Source of the DNA: Streptomyces spiralis
Lineage (GTDB): Bacteria; Actinomycetota; Actinomycetes; Streptomycetales; Streptomycetaceae
Assembly (NCBI RefSeq): GCF_014654675.1
Contig: NZ_BNBC01000067.1
Coordinates: 1-39,008 of the forward strand
Length of the DNA stretch: 39,008 nucleotides
Direction: 5' to 3'
Positions 16,223 through 25,100 of the stretch are shown here, piece by piece (position 1 is the stretch's first letter; each line of letters opens with the position of its first letter). The position numbers and the translations under genes were made by a program. Under the pieces are notes generated by a model. It saw nothing but the letters and a program-made list of their open reading frames with translations, searched no databases and was not told the origin of the DNA.

Positions 16223-17356
16223 TCAGCGGTCGGGCCGGACGTCGAGCCTGTCCTGCAGCCAGCTGTGGAAGGCGCCGATGTGGTGCTCGCTGGGCACCAG
16301 GACGCCGCCCTTGGCGTAGGCCCGGGAGCTCATCCCGGGCTGGGTGCGCTCGCAGGCGGCGAAGTCCTGCTGGTTCACCCGGTGGAACAGTTCCACCGAA
16401 CGGTCCACGTCCTTGCCGCTCTCCACCACATGCGGCAGGTACAGCCAGTCGCACTCCACCACCGTGCGGTCGTGCGCCATCGGGTACATCCGGTGGAAGA
16501 TCACGTGGTCCGGCACCAGGTTGATGAACACCTGCGGCTTGACCGTGATCGCGTAGTAGCGGCGGTCCTGGTCGTCCGCGACGCCCGGGATACGGTCCAG
16601 GCCCTCGCCGCCGTCGACTGTGAAGCCCTTGACCTCCTCACCGAACTCGGCGCCGTGGCCGACGTAGTACTGCGCCGCGTAGCCGTCGGCGAACTCGGGC
16701 AGCACCTCGGTCAGCTCGGGGTGGATGGTGGCGCAGTGGTAGCACTCCATGAAGTTCTCGATGATCAGCTTCCAGTTGGCCTTCACGTCGTACGTGATCC
16801 GCCGTCCGACCTCGAGGTTCTCCACGCCGTAGTTCTCGATCGACTCGGTGTCGCCGAGCCGCTCGACCACCGCGCCGATCACGTCCTCCTCGAAGGACGG
16901 CGGGGTGTCGGCCAGGCACACCCACACATAGCCGAGCCACTCGCGGACATGGACGTTGATCAGGCCGTACCCGGTGCGATCGATGTCCGGCATCGAGGTC
17001 AGGTTCGGCGCCGCGACCAGCTTGCCGTCCAGGCCGTAGGTCCAGGCGTGGTACGGACACTGGAACGCGCGCTTGGCCTCACCGGACTCCTCCAGGCACA
17101 GCTTCGCGCCCCGGTGCCGGCAGATGTTCAGGAACGCCTTGACCGAGCCGTCCCGGGAACGGGAGACCAGCACGCTCTCCCGGCCCACCTGGCAGGTGCG
17201 GAACCGGCCCGGCCTGGCCAGCTCCGAGGCGCGGGCCACACAGAACCACATGGCCTCGAAGACGCGCTCCTGCTCCAGTGCGAAGACCTCGGGGTCGGTG
17301 TAGTACTCCCCGGTCAGCGTGGCGATCAGGCTGGGGGGAAGGCTGGTCGTCGTCAT
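16223..17356 (-). CDS. gbcA: Rieske non-haem iron oxygenase, probable glycine betaine monooxygenase
   Basis: A 377-residue oxygenase alpha subunit. The N-terminal Rieske [2Fe-2S] site is CRHRGAKLC followed by CPYHAWTYGLDGKL, giving the CxH...CxxH ligands. The catalytic domain has WKLIIENFMECYHCATIHPEL, which carries the histidines for mononuclear iron. This pattern is that of GbcA and choline monooxygenase, which demethylate or hydroxylate quaternary amines. Glycine betaine is the favoured substrate because the genes for dimethylglycine and sarcosine oxidation lie just upstream in the same operon; a related betaine such as stachydrine remains possible. The ATG at 17356 follows the sarcosine oxidase stop by 20 nt. 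Electrons would come from one of the two reductases and perhaps the Rieske ferredoxin. Confidence 0.85.
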   Translation of the reverse strand: MTTTSLPPSLIATLTGEYYTDPEVFALEQERVFEAMWFCVARASELARPGRFRTCQVGRESVLVSRSRDGSVKAFLNICRHRGAKLCLEESGEAKRAFQCPYHAWTYGLDGKLVAAPNLTSMPDIDRTGYGLINVHVREWLGYVWVCLADTPPSFEEDVIGAVVERLGDTESIENYGVENLEVGRRITYDVKANWKLIIENFMECYHCATIHPELTEVLPEFADGYAAQYYVGHGAEFGEEVKGFTVDGGEGLDRIPGVADDQDRRYYAITVKPQVFINLVPDHVIFHRMYPMAHDRTVVECDWLYLPHVVESGKDVDRSVELFHRVNQQDFAACERTQPGMSSRAYAKGGVLVPSEHHIGAFHSWLQDRLDVRPDR

Positions 17357-17376
17357 CGTGATCACCTCGGAATGTG

Positions 17377-18525
17377 TCAGACGCGCACGCGGCGCGGGTC
17401 GAAAAGGGCGATGGGGTGCTCGGTGGTGCCTTCGGTGGCCAGGTCGGCGATGATCTCGCCGATCACGGGGACGAACTTGAACCCGTGGCCGGAGAACCCG
17501 CAGGCCACGGTCACCTGCGGATGGTCTGGGTGCTGGGCGAGGACGAAGTGCTCGTCGGGGGTGTTGCTGTACATGCAGGCCGCGCCCTTGAGGAAGCGGC
17601 CGGGCAGGCTCGGGATCCGCGGACGCAGGTGGTCGGCCATGGCGGCGATCTCGTCCGGGTGGATCTCCCGGTCCAGGGTGTCGGGGTCGCTGGGGACGCC
17701 CTTGCGGAAGAAGGCGACCTTGGCGCCCCCGTCGGGGCCGTCCAGGGAGGGGAAGCCGTAGATCTGGGTGCCGTCCGGGTCCTCCCAGATGTAGACCGGG
17801 TGCCGGTCGGCGGTGAACGGACCGGTTCCGCCCTCGGGCTGGAACCAGTACATGACCTGTCGTTCGACCGTGACCTTCACCCCGAGGCCGGAGAGCAGCT
17901 TCGGCGCCCAGGCGCCGGGGGCGAACACGAGCCGGTCGGCGGTGTAGCAGCCGCGGTCGGTGACCACCCAGGACTTGCCGCCCGGCCCGTCGGCCTCCCA
18001 GCCGAGGACCATTTCCGCGAAGTGCAGCTCGGCGCCGTGGGCCTCGGCCAGCTCCAGGTGGGCGGTGACCGTCGCCTCCGGCCGGGCCACACCGGCCCTG
18101 CGCTCGTAGAAGGCGACGTCCTCGGCCGCCGGGGTGAAGGTGGGGAAGCGGCGCCGGATGTCGGCGGCGGTGAGGACCTCGTGGTCCAGGCCGAACTGCC
18201 GGGCGCTGCGCAGGGTGCCGGCGAACGCCGCGCTGTCCTCGCGGCCGATCATCAGGCCGCCCGTCTCGGTGAAGACCTCGCGGCCGGAGTCGACGGCCAG
18301 CTTCTCCCACAGTTCACGGGCCCTGAGCAGCAGGGGCACGTAGGCCGGGTCCTCGAAGTAGGCCTGCCGGTAGATGCGGGATCCGCCGTGGCTGGAGCCC
18401 TGGCTGTGGGCCGGGCCGAAGCGCTCCAGGCCGAGCACGCGCTGACCGCGGGCGGCGAGGTGACAGGCGGCCGCGCTGCCCATCCCGCCCAGGCCGACGA
18501 CGATCACGTCGTACGTAGAGGCCAT
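17377..18525 (-). CDS. soxA: Monomeric sarcosine oxidase (MSOX/SolA family)
   Basis: A 382-residue FAD enzyme of the monomeric sarcosine oxidase/N-methyltryptophan oxidase family, which turns sarcosine and O2 into glycine, formaldehyde and H2O2. The FAD motif is VVGLGGMGSAAACHLAARG and the SSHGGSRIYRQAYFED segment is conserved. Cys317 in KGAACMYSNTPDEHF is the covalent flavin attachment residue of the family. Length equals that of characterised enzymes. It sits between dimethylglycine oxidase and the Rieske gene, which fits the last demethylation step. Formaldehyde released here is the likely substrate for the mycothiol-dependent dehydrogenase at the head of the operon. The symbol is also used for the unrelated heterotetramer alpha subunit; the two should not be confused. 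Confidence 0.9.
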   Translation of the reverse strand: MASTYDVIVVGLGGMGSAAACHLAARGQRVLGLERFGPAHSQGSSHGGSRIYRQAYFEDPAYVPLLLRARELWEKLAVDSGREVFTETGGLMIGREDSAAFAGTLRSARQFGLDHEVLTAADIRRRFPTFTPAAEDVAFYERRAGVARPEATVTAHLELAEAHGAELHFAEMVLGWEADGPGGKSWVVTDRGCYTADRLVFAPGAWAPKLLSGLGVKVTVERQVMYWFQPEGGTGPFTADRHPVYIWEDPDGTQIYGFPSLDGPDGGAKVAFFRKGVPSDPDTLDREIHPDEIAAMADHLRPRIPSLPGRFLKGAACMYSNTPDEHFVLAQHPDHPQVTVACGFSGHGFKFVPVIGEIIADLATEGTTEHPIALFDPRRVRV

Positions 18526-18580
18526 GTGTCCATCTCCTGGGAGTGGTGCCGGTGGTGGATTGGTTGTGGCCGGGGCCGGC

Positions 18581-21028
18581 TCAGCGCCGGATCCGCGACA
18601 TCTCGGGGTCCAACAGCGGCTCGGCGGCGGTGACGGCCGGGACCCTGGCGCCGAAGTACTCGATCTCCACCGGGGTGCCGGGGGCGGCGTGCTCGGCCGG
18701 CAGCCAGGCGTAGGCGATCGGCGCGCCGATCGTGTAGCCGTAGGCGGCGCTGGTGACGTATCCGGCCGGGCGGCCGGCCGCGTACACCGGCTCGTGGCCC
18801 ATGACCACGGACTGCTGGTCCTGGATCACCAGCGGGACGAGCCGGCGGCCGACCGTGTCCTCGCCGATCCCTTCCAGCGCGGGCTTGCCGGTGAAGTGCG
18901 GCTTGGTGCGGCGGACGGCGAAGCCGACGCCGGCCTCGTAGGGGTTGTGCTCGGTGGTCATGTCATGGCCCCACGAGCGGTAGCCCTTCTCCAGGCGCAG
19001 GCTGTTGAAGGCGCTGCGCCCGGCGGCGATGATCCCCAGCTCCTGCCCGGCCTCCCACAGGGTGTCCCACAGCCTGGCGCCGAGGTCGGCCGTGGTGTAC
19101 AGCTCCCAGCCCAGCTCACCCACGTACGACAGCCGCATCGCGGTGACCGGGACCTCGCCGAGGCAGGCCCGCTTGGCCTTGAAGTAGCCGAAGCCCTGGT
19201 GGGAGAAGTCGGTGTCGGTCAGCGGCTGTACGAGGTCGCGGGCGAGCGGGCCCCATACGCCCAGGCAGCAGGTCCCGGCGGTGATGTCCCGCACCTGCAC
19301 CGAGCCGTCCGCGGGCAGGTGCCTGCGCAGCCAGTCCAGGTCGAGGTTGCCGTTGGCGCCGACCTGGAAGCGCTCGGTCTCCAGGCGCGCGACGGTCAGG
19401 TCGCTGCGGATGCCTCCGGCCTCGTCGAGCAGCAGGGTGTAGGTGACCGATCCGACCGGCTTGTCCAGCTGGTTGGACGTCAGAAGCTGGAGGAAGGCGA
19501 GTGCTTCGGGGCCCGTGACCTCCAGACGCTTCAGCGGGGTCATGTCGTACAGGGCCACTCGCTCGCGGGTGACGAGGGCCTCGGCGCCGGCGATCGGGGA
19601 CCAGTAGCGGGACGCCCAGGCGTTCCGGCCCGGGACCAGGGCCACCTCGGGCAGGGAGGCGTTGGCCTCGTACCAGTGCGGCCGTTCCCAGCCGCCGCCC
19701 TCCAGGAAGACCGCGCCGAGGGCCTCCTGTCGGGCGTGGAAGGGGCTGACCCTGAGGGAGCGCGGGGCCTCGATCGGCTGCAGCGGGTGCAGGATGTCGT
19801 ACACCTCGACGAAGTTCTGGCAGCTGCGCTCGTGCACGTACGACGGTGCGAGCTGGACCTCCTCGAAGCGGTTGATGTCGCACTCGTGGACGTCGGTGCG
19901 GGGCCGGCCGTGGACCAGCCACTCGGCCATGGCCCTGGCGACGCCGGCCGAGTGGGTGACCCACACCGCCTCCGCCAGCCAGAAGCCCTGGACCTCGGGC
20001 GACTCCCCCATCAGCGGCATGCCGTCGGGTGTGAAGGAGAAGATGCCGTTGAAGCCCTCCTCGATCTTGGCGTCCGCGAGGGACGGGAGCAGGGCGAGGG
20101 AGTCGGCCCACGCGCCCTCGAAGTCGGCCTCGGTGAATTCCAGCGAGGACGGCATCGCGGCGTCGCGCGGGTGGGCGACGTCGTCCAGGGAGACCGGCAT
20201 CGGGCGGTGGGCGTAGGAGCCGATGCCGATGCGGTCGACGAGCTCGCGGTAGTACAGGCCGGCGTCCTGGTTGCGCAGGATCGGCAGGGACGCCTCGGTG
20301 CGCTCGTCGTTGAGCCCCTTGAGCCGCGGGAGCGGGGTCGTCCTGGCGTACTGGTGGGCCAGTGGTACCAGTGGCACCTCCTGCCCGACCATCCGTCCGA
20401 TCCTCGGACCCCAGAAGCCGGCGCAGGAGACCACGATGTCCGCCGCGAAGGGCCCCTGGTCGGTGATCACGGCGCTGACCCGGTCTCCGGTGGTCTCGAT
20501 CCCGGTGACCGTGTGGTGGCCGTGGAACCGGGCTCCGCGGGCCATCGCCAGCCGGGCCTGGGCCTCGCCCGCCCGCACCGCCTTGGCCAGGCCGTCGCTG
20601 GGGATGTGGAAGCCGCCGAGGATCCGCTCGGGGTCCAGCAGGGGGTGCAGGGCGGCGGACTCCTCAGGGGAGAGCAGGCGGCTGTCCACCCCCCAGGAGG
20701 TGAGCCAGCCGTGCCGGCGCCGGATCTCCGCCAGCCGCTCGGGGCTGGTGGCCACCTCCAGGCCGCCGACCCGCTTGAAGCACCACTGCCCGTCCAGGGT
20801 CAGCGAGCTGTACTTCTCGCCCGTGTAGCGCGCGAACTCGGTCATCGTCTTCGAGCCGTTGGTCTGGAAGACCAGACCGGGGGCGTGCGACGTGGAGCCG
20901 CCCGTGGCGAACAGCGGGCCCTGCTCCAGTACGGTGACGTCCGTCCAGCCGCGTGCGGTCAGTTCGTCGCTGAGTGCGCACCCGACGATGCCGGCGCCGA
21001 TGATGACCACCTTCGGCTGTGCCGCCAT
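18581..21028 (-). CDS. dmg: Dimethylglycine oxidase (FAD + GcvT-like folate domain)
   Basis: An 815-residue protein closely resembling Arthrobacter globiformis dimethylglycine oxidase (about 830 residues). The N-terminal half binds FAD (VVIIGAGIVGCALSDEL, GGSTSHAPGLVFQTN) and holds the active-site segments LAHQYART and LYYREL. The C-terminal half is a GcvT-like tetrahydrofolate domain (YDMTPLKRLEVTGPEAL, MRLSYVGELGWELYT, RLEKGYRSWGHDMT). It oxidises dimethylglycine to sarcosine and passes the methyl group to tetrahydrofolate or frees it as formaldehyde. The ATG at 21028 has GGAGGAAG just upstream; the frame open further upstream is not conserved. A paralogue's end is visible at the right edge of the window. 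Confidence 0.95.
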   Translation of the reverse strand: MAAQPKVVIIGAGIVGCALSDELTARGWTDVTVLEQGPLFATGGSTSHAPGLVFQTNGSKTMTEFARYTGEKYSSLTLDGQWCFKRVGGLEVATSPERLAEIRRRHGWLTSWGVDSRLLSPEESAALHPLLDPERILGGFHIPSDGLAKAVRAGEAQARLAMARGARFHGHHTVTGIETTGDRVSAVITDQGPFAADIVVSCAGFWGPRIGRMVGQEVPLVPLAHQYARTTPLPRLKGLNDERTEASLPILRNQDAGLYYRELVDRIGIGSYAHRPMPVSLDDVAHPRDAAMPSSLEFTEADFEGAWADSLALLPSLADAKIEEGFNGIFSFTPDGMPLMGESPEVQGFWLAEAVWVTHSAGVARAMAEWLVHGRPRTDVHECDINRFEEVQLAPSYVHERSCQNFVEVYDILHPLQPIEAPRSLRVSPFHARQEALGAVFLEGGGWERPHWYEANASLPEVALVPGRNAWASRYWSPIAGAEALVTRERVALYDMTPLKRLEVTGPEALAFLQLLTSNQLDKPVGSVTYTLLLDEAGGIRSDLTVARLETERFQVGANGNLDLDWLRRHLPADGSVQVRDITAGTCCLGVWGPLARDLVQPLTDTDFSHQGFGYFKAKRACLGEVPVTAMRLSYVGELGWELYTTADLGARLWDTLWEAGQELGIIAAGRSAFNSLRLEKGYRSWGHDMTTEHNPYEAGVGFAVRRTKPHFTGKPALEGIGEDTVGRRLVPLVIQDQQSVVMGHEPVYAAGRPAGYVTSAAYGYTIGAPIAYAWLPAEHAAPGTPVEIEYFGARVPAVTAAEPLLDPEMSRIRR

Positions 21029-21062
21029 GGTCTTCCTCCAGGTTGGTGTCGTGGCGGGCGGG

Positions 21063-21695
21063 TCAGTGCCCCCGGGCGATCCAGGCGTCGAGCCGCGGTG
21101 CTTCGGCCCCGATCGAGGTGTCGTCGCCATGGCCGGTGTGCACGGCGGTGTCGGCGGGGAGCGTCAGCAACCGGTCGCGGACGGAGGCGATGATGGTGCC
21201 GAAGTCGGAGTAGGACCGGCCGGTGGCGCCGGGGCCGCCCTTGAACAGGGTGTCGGCGGAGAACAGCGCACCGAGCTCGGGCGCGTACAGGCAGACGGCG
21301 CCGGGCGAGTGCCCGGGGGTGTGCAGCACGTGCAGGCCGGTACCGGCGACGGTCAGCTCCTCACCGTCGATCAGTTCCCGGTAGCCGGGCTCCCGCGGGG
21401 CGTGCGCCGCCTTCCACAGCACCTCGTCGGCCGGGTGCAGCAGGATCGGTGCTCCGGTGCCGGCGGCCAGGTCGGGAGCGGCGTTCACGTGGTCGTTGTG
21501 GGCGTGGGTGCACACGACGCCGACCAGGCGCCGCCCCGCGACGGCGGTGGCGATGGCGTCGGCGTCGTGCGCGGCGTCGATCACGACGACCTCGTGGTCG
21601 TCGCCGACCAGCCAGACGTTGTTGTCGACCTCCCAGCGCCCTCCGTCGAGTTCGAAGGTTCCGGAGGTGACCAGGTGCTCGATCCGCGCGGTCAC
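21063..21695 (-). CDS. MBL-fold hydrolase, probable S-formylmycothiol hydrolase partner of MscR
   Basis: A 210-residue glyoxalase-II-like metallo-beta-lactamase-fold enzyme. The zinc motif is THAHNDHVN, followed by HTPGHSPGAV, SADTLF and HTGHGDDT, so all metal ligands are present. Its GTG start overlaps the stop of the mycothiol formaldehyde dehydrogenase gene by GTGA, indicating translational coupling. In actinobacteria this gene pair is common, and the hydrolase is thought to act on the S-formylmycothiol product or a related thioester; that activity is inferred from context. It precedes the dimethylglycine oxidase gene by 34 nt. Confidence 0.88.
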   Translation of the reverse strand: MTARIEHLVTSGTFELDGGRWEVDNNVWLVGDDHEVVVIDAAHDADAIATAVAGRRLVGVVCTHAHNDHVNAAPDLAAGTGAPILLHPADEVLWKAAHAPREPGYRELIDGEELTVAGTGLHVLHTPGHSPGAVCLYAPELGALFSADTLFKGGPGATGRSYSDFGTIIASVRDRLLTLPADTAVHTGHGDDTSIGAEAPRLDAWIARGH

Positions 21696-22777
21696 AGGAC
21701 GACCACCGAGCGCAGGACCTCACCGCGGTGCATCTTGGTGAACGCCGCCTCGACCTCGTCCAGGGCGATCGTCTCGCTGACGAACTCCTGCAGGTCGAAC
21801 CGGCCTTGCAGGTAGAGATCGATGAGGGCGGGGAAGTCGCGGGAGGGCAGGCCGTCTCCGTACCAGGAGGACTTCAGGGCGCCGCCGCGGCCGAAGACGT
21901 CCAGCAGGGGGAGCTCGACGGTCAGCTCGGGGGTGGGTACGCCGACCAGGACGGCGGTGCCGGCCAGGTCGCGGGCGTAGAAGGCCTGCTTGTAGGTCTC
22001 GGGGCGGCCCACCGCGTCCACGACGACATCGGCGCCGAAGCCGCCGGTGAGGCCGCGGACGGCCTCGACGGCGTCGGTCTTGGAGGAGTCGACGGTGTCG
22101 GTGGCGCCGAACCGCTCGGCCCACTTCAGCTTCCGCTCGTCGACGTCGACGGCGATGATGCGGCTCGCGCCTGCCACCTTGGCGCCGGCGATGGCGGCCA
22201 TGCCCACGCCGCCGCAGCCGATCACCGCGATCGAGTCGCCGCGGCCGACGCCGCCGGTGTTGACGGCGGCGCCGAACCCGGCCATCACACCGCAGCCGAG
22301 CAGACCGGCGGCCGCGGCCGAGGCGGTCGGGTCCACCTTGGTGCACTGGCCGGCGGCGACCAGGGTCTTCTCGGCGAAGGCGCCGATGCCCAGGGCCGGG
22401 GACAGCGGGGTGCCGTCGGTCAGGGTCATCGGCTGGGTGGCGTTGTGGGTGGCGAAGCAGTACCACGGCTTGCCCTTGCTGCAGGCGCGGCAGTTGCTGC
22501 ACACGGCACGCCAGTTGAGGACGACGAAGTCGCCGGGCGCGACGTCCGTGACGCCCTCGCCGACGGCCTCGACCAGGCCGGCCGCCTCGTGGCCGAGCAG
22601 GAACGGGAACTCGTCGCTGATGCCGCCCTCACGGTAGTGCAGGTCGGTGTGGCAGACGCCGCAGGCCTGGACCTGCACCAGCGCCTCTCCCGGGCCGGGG
22701 TCCGGTACCAGGATGGTCTCCACCGAGACCGGGGCGCCCTTCTTGTGGGCGACGACGGCGCGTACCTCGTGTGTCAC
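21692..22777 (-). CDS. mscR: S-(hydroxymethyl)mycothiol dehydrogenase (formaldehyde dehydrogenase)
   Basis: A 361-residue zinc-dependent medium-chain dehydrogenase. Catalytic zinc ligands are in GVCHTDLHYREGG and GHEAAG; the structural zinc site is CSNCRACSKGKPWYC; the NAD site is VIGCGGVGMAAIAGAK. The sequence matches mycothiol-dependent formaldehyde dehydrogenase (AdhE2/MscR) rather than the glutathione type. It oxidises S-hydroxymethylmycothiol formed from formaldehyde. It is the first gene of operon II, ahead of the methyl-releasing oxidases, so it is well placed to remove formaldehyde they make. The leader between the predicted operator and the ATG is about 155 nt. Confidence 0.95.
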   Translation of the reverse strand: MTHEVRAVVAHKKGAPVSVETILVPDPGPGEALVQVQACGVCHTDLHYREGGISDEFPFLLGHEAAGLVEAVGEGVTDVAPGDFVVLNWRAVCSNCRACSKGKPWYCFATHNATQPMTLTDGTPLSPALGIGAFAEKTLVAAGQCTKVDPTASAAAAGLLGCGVMAGFGAAVNTGGVGRGDSIAVIGCGGVGMAAIAGAKVAGASRIIAVDVDERKLKWAERFGATDTVDSSKTDAVEAVRGLTGGFGADVVVDAVGRPETYKQAFYARDLAGTAVLVGVPTPELTVELPLLDVFGRGGALKSSWYGDGLPSRDFPALIDLYLQGRFDLQEFVSETIALDEVEAAFTKMHRGEVLRSVVVL

Positions 22778-22932
22778 TGCCGATCTCCTCGTTGAGGGGC
22801 GGCCGAATGCGGGCTTCGGCCGGTGTTCTTGATGGGGAGGTCCGATCGCTCCGCGGAGCGTTCGACGAGGGAAGAGAGTTGCGATCGGCGGTCACGGAGC
22901 CTGGGGAAGGCCGAGATCGAGCCGCCATGGTT

Positions 22933-22968
22933 GTTGCGTAATGTGCGACGTAGTTCGCCATAAGCAAC
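22933..22968 (-). promoter_or_regulatory. Predicted IclR-type operator B upstream of mscR operon
   Basis: GTTGC at the left and GCAAC at the right form an inverted pair spanning 36 nt. The left half reads GTTGCGTAATGTGCGAC and the right half, on the minus strand, GTTGCTTATGGCGAACT; both match the island consensus. The same 36-nt span occurs at 24526-24561 and 30369-30404. Confidence 0.65.
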
Positions 22969-23040
22969 GGTCACACTGTCATGCCTCTGGGTGACCAGTG
23001 TCAAGAGGTCGGCCGGGCGAACTTCAGTGGTTCCTGGACG

Positions 23041-23080
23041 CACGCAGCCGGCCGACCCCGAGGGGTCGGCCGGCTGCGTG
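23041..23080. terminator. Strong hairpin after the MFS transporter gene
   Basis: Perfect 19-bp arms (23041-23059 and 23062-23080) with a 2-nt centre form a very stable GC-rich hairpin 26 nt past the stop of the MFS gene. It should end that transcript and may also block reading from the other side. Confidence 0.85.
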
Positions 23081-23106
23081 TCAGGCGGTTCGGCGCGGGT
23101 GCGCCG

Positions 23107-24495
23107 TCAGGATCGTTCGAGGTCACGGTCCCTGTCGGCGGTCGCGGGCCGGGCAGCGCCGGGCAGGGCACTGGTCTCGGCGAGGGTACGGCCCCGGGTC
23201 TCCTCGGCCCACAGGAAGGACACCACCCAGCCCACCAGCGTGATGCCGGCGCCGATCAGCATGGTCGTGCCGATGCCCAGCCGGTCGAGCGAGATGGGCA
23301 GCAGATAGGTGCCGGCGGCGGCGCCGATACGGCTGATCGAGGTGGCCACGCCTCCTGCGGTGGCCCTGATGCCGGTCGGGAACAGCTCGTTCGGATAGGT
23401 CCACTCCAGCACCGTGGGGCCGCCCGAGAAGAGGGCATAGGCGCAGAAGCACGTCACGACCACGGCGATGGGCAGCGCGGAGCCGCCGCCGAGCACCGCG
23501 AGCGGGACCACCATCAGGGCGAACGACCACACGATGACGGGACGGCGTCCGATCCGGTCGACCATCCGCAGCGCGGGGACACAGCCCAGGACGAACACGA
23601 CGCTGATCAGCGCCGAGCCCAGGTTGCTGCTGTTGCCCTCACCGAGGCCGAAGGAGCCCAGAATGGCGGGGCCGAAGGTGTACAGGGCGAACATCGGCGT
23701 GATCTGACACATGTAGAAGATCCCGCAGAACAGCGTCCGCCGCAGATAGACGCCCTGGAAGAGATCGCGGAAGCGGCTGTGCTCCGCCGACTGCTCCTCG
23801 GCCGCGGCCACGACCAGTTGCTGGATGGGAATGGTGCGACCGAGGGCCTTCTGGATCGACTTCTGGGCGTCGGCGGTACGGCCCTTGTTCACCAGCCACA
23901 GCGGCGACTCGGGGGTTCCGATGCGCAGCAGCAGGATCACGGCACTCAGCACGGCGCCCGAGGCGAGCATCCAGCGCCAGGTGCCGGAGCCGCCGATCTC
24001 GGCCATCGCATAGCCGATCACATAGGCCGCCGCGGCGCCGACGTACCAGGCCAGGATGAGGACACCGAGCAGGCGGCCTCGATGCCGGTTGGGCACCCAT
24101 TCGGCGAGCAGGGACGTCGCGATCGGATAGTCGGCTCCGATGGCCATGCCGAGCAGGAAGCGCAGTGCGACGAACTGCCAGGTCTCGGTGGCGAACACCG
24201 ACAGGATCGACCCGCCGACCAGCACCGCGAGGTCGATGGTGTACATCGCCTCACGGCCGAGCTTGTCGGTGACGGCACCGAAGAACAGACCTCCGACGAA
24301 GATGCCGACCAGGGCGGCGGCACCGATGAGACTCTCGTCCCCCGTGGACAGGTGCAGTTCGTTGCTCATGCCGACGAGTGCGACGCCGATGATGCTGAGC
24401 AGATAGCCGTCGAGGAAAGGACCGCCGGCGCAGGCCCAGGTGAGCTTGCGGTGGAATCTGCTGAGTGGCGCCTCGTCGATGGCACGGATCGACAT
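23107..24495 (-). CDS. MFS transporter, metabolite:H+ symporter type
   Basis: A 462-residue 12-helix major facilitator. The first cytoplasmic loop has FGAVTDKLGREAMY, the motif A of the sugar/metabolite-porter branch, and motif PYDYPIATSLLAEW-like ADYPIATSLLAEWVPNRHRG follows helix 4; the second half has MVDRIGRRP and YPNELFPTGIRATAGG. The long middle loop (about 195-245) is typical. The ATG at 24495 has AGGAGG six bases upstream. It is divergent from the cupin-IclR pair and shares operators with it, so it is a candidate importer of the substrate of the island, for example a betaine or methylated glycine. The substrate is inferred from position only. Confidence 0.85.
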   Translation of the reverse strand: MSIRAIDEAPLSRFHRKLTWACAGGPFLDGYLLSIIGVALVGMSNELHLSTGDESLIGAAALVGIFVGGLFFGAVTDKLGREAMYTIDLAVLVGGSILSVFATETWQFVALRFLLGMAIGADYPIATSLLAEWVPNRHRGRLLGVLILAWYVGAAAAYVIGYAMAEIGGSGTWRWMLASGAVLSAVILLLRIGTPESPLWLVNKGRTADAQKSIQKALGRTIPIQQLVVAAAEEQSAEHSRFRDLFQGVYLRRTLFCGIFYMCQITPMFALYTFGPAILGSFGLGEGNSSNLGSALISVVFVLGCVPALRMVDRIGRRPVIVWSFALMVVPLAVLGGGSALPIAVVVTCFCAYALFSGGPTVLEWTYPNELFPTGIRATAGGVATSISRIGAAAGTYLLPISLDRLGIGTTMLIGAGITLVGWVVSFLWAEETRGRTLAETSALPGAARPATADRDRDLERS

Positions 24496-24524
24496 CGGAC
24501 CTCCTGGTCTGGGGACTGGGACCG

Positions 24525-24562
24525 GGTTGCGCTCCGTAAAACGCGTCTCTATACACGCAACC
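24525..24562. promoter_or_regulatory. Predicted IclR-type operator C1 upstream of the MFS gene
   Basis: GGTTGCG (24525-24531) and CGCAACC (24556-24562) are perfect inverted arms; GTTGC to GCAAC spans 36 nt, as in the mscR leader. It lies 30 nt before the MFS start, in a position suited to block transcription. Confidence 0.65.
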
Positions 24563-24636
24563 GAACATCGATGGCGTTTCGGCGTCAAGACAAGAGACGG
24601 AAGCTCTTGTAACTTCCCCGGACTTACCTCCATCAT

Positions 24637-24653
24637 GTTGCGCAATGCGCGTC
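24637..24653 (+). promoter_or_regulatory. Predicted IclR-type operator C2, upstream of the cupin-iclR pair
   Basis: GTTGCGCAATGCGCGTC contains the perfect palindrome TTGCGCAA and matches the island consensus. It lies about 80 nt ahead of the cupin start. The sequence continues to GCATTAGGAGAC, mirroring the arrangement at 13152-13187. Confidence 0.6.
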
Positions 24654-24732
24654 TCGTCTCGCATTAGGAGACATCAATTCTTCCGCGTGCGGCGCGGACG
24701 CACCTCACGGTCCCTATGAAGAGGAGATGGGT

Positions 24733-25095
24733 ATGACCATCAGCCTGGACGCCGGTTCGCTGTCCTCCGACGAGCTCGAGGACGAAAAGGACCTGGCCCC
24801 GCCGACGGCCACGCCGCTCGCCGGCCCCATGCGGACGCGCGGCCGGCGCATCTTCAGCTCGGACGACGGCCGGATCGTCAGTGGAACGTGGGAGTGCGAC
24901 CCCGGCGAGTCGGCGTGGGACTTCTCCGACCGGGGCGAGGTCGTCCACGCGCTGTCCGGGCGCATGACGTGCGCGGAGAAGGGCGGGGCGACGACCGAGG
25001 TCGGCCCCGGCACCACGTCGGTCTTCCCCATCGGCCGGCAGGGGACGTGGACGATCCACGAAACGCTGCGCAAGGTCTTCGTCATCTACCGGTAG
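24733..25095 (+). CDS. Small cupin-domain protein (DUF861-like)
   Basis: A 120-residue single cupin. A polar N-terminus is followed by RIFSSDDGRIVSGTWECDPG, ESAWDFSDRGEVVHALSGRM, and GTTSVFPIGRQGTWTIHET, the usual order of the compact DUF861 cupins that resemble ureidoglycine aminohydrolase. The first cupin motif lacks the usual HxH pair; one His is in VVHAL and one in TIHET, so metal binding is uncertain. GAGGAG lies six bases before the ATG at 24733; an ATG two codons earlier is too close to it. It is five bases ahead of the iclR gene and clearly cotranscribed. It may sense or bind a methylated glycine, but no function is established. Confidence 0.78.
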   Translation: MTISLDAGSLSSDELEDEKDLAPPTATPLAGPMRTRGRRIFSSDDGRIVSGTWECDPGESAWDFSDRGEVVHALSGRMTCAEKGGATTEVGPGTTSVFPIGRQGTWTIHETLRKVFVIYR

Positions 25096-25100
25096 AAGAG

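Larger units (their letters stand above)
22778..23106. other. Intergenic region between operon II and the MFS gene
   Basis: This 329-nt gap holds a terminator for the MFS gene (23041-23080), the 36-nt inverted operator (22933-22968), and the roughly 155-nt leader of the formaldehyde dehydrogenase gene with a 14-bp perfect palindrome (22847-22860, CGCTCCGCGGAGCG). No gene is convincing on either strand. Confidence 0.6.

Noticed and set aside
22847..22860. Perfect palindrome CGCTCCGCGGAGCG in the mscR leader
   Set aside because: It is short, GC-only and found once; a chance occurrence in high-GC DNA is likely and no second copy was seen.
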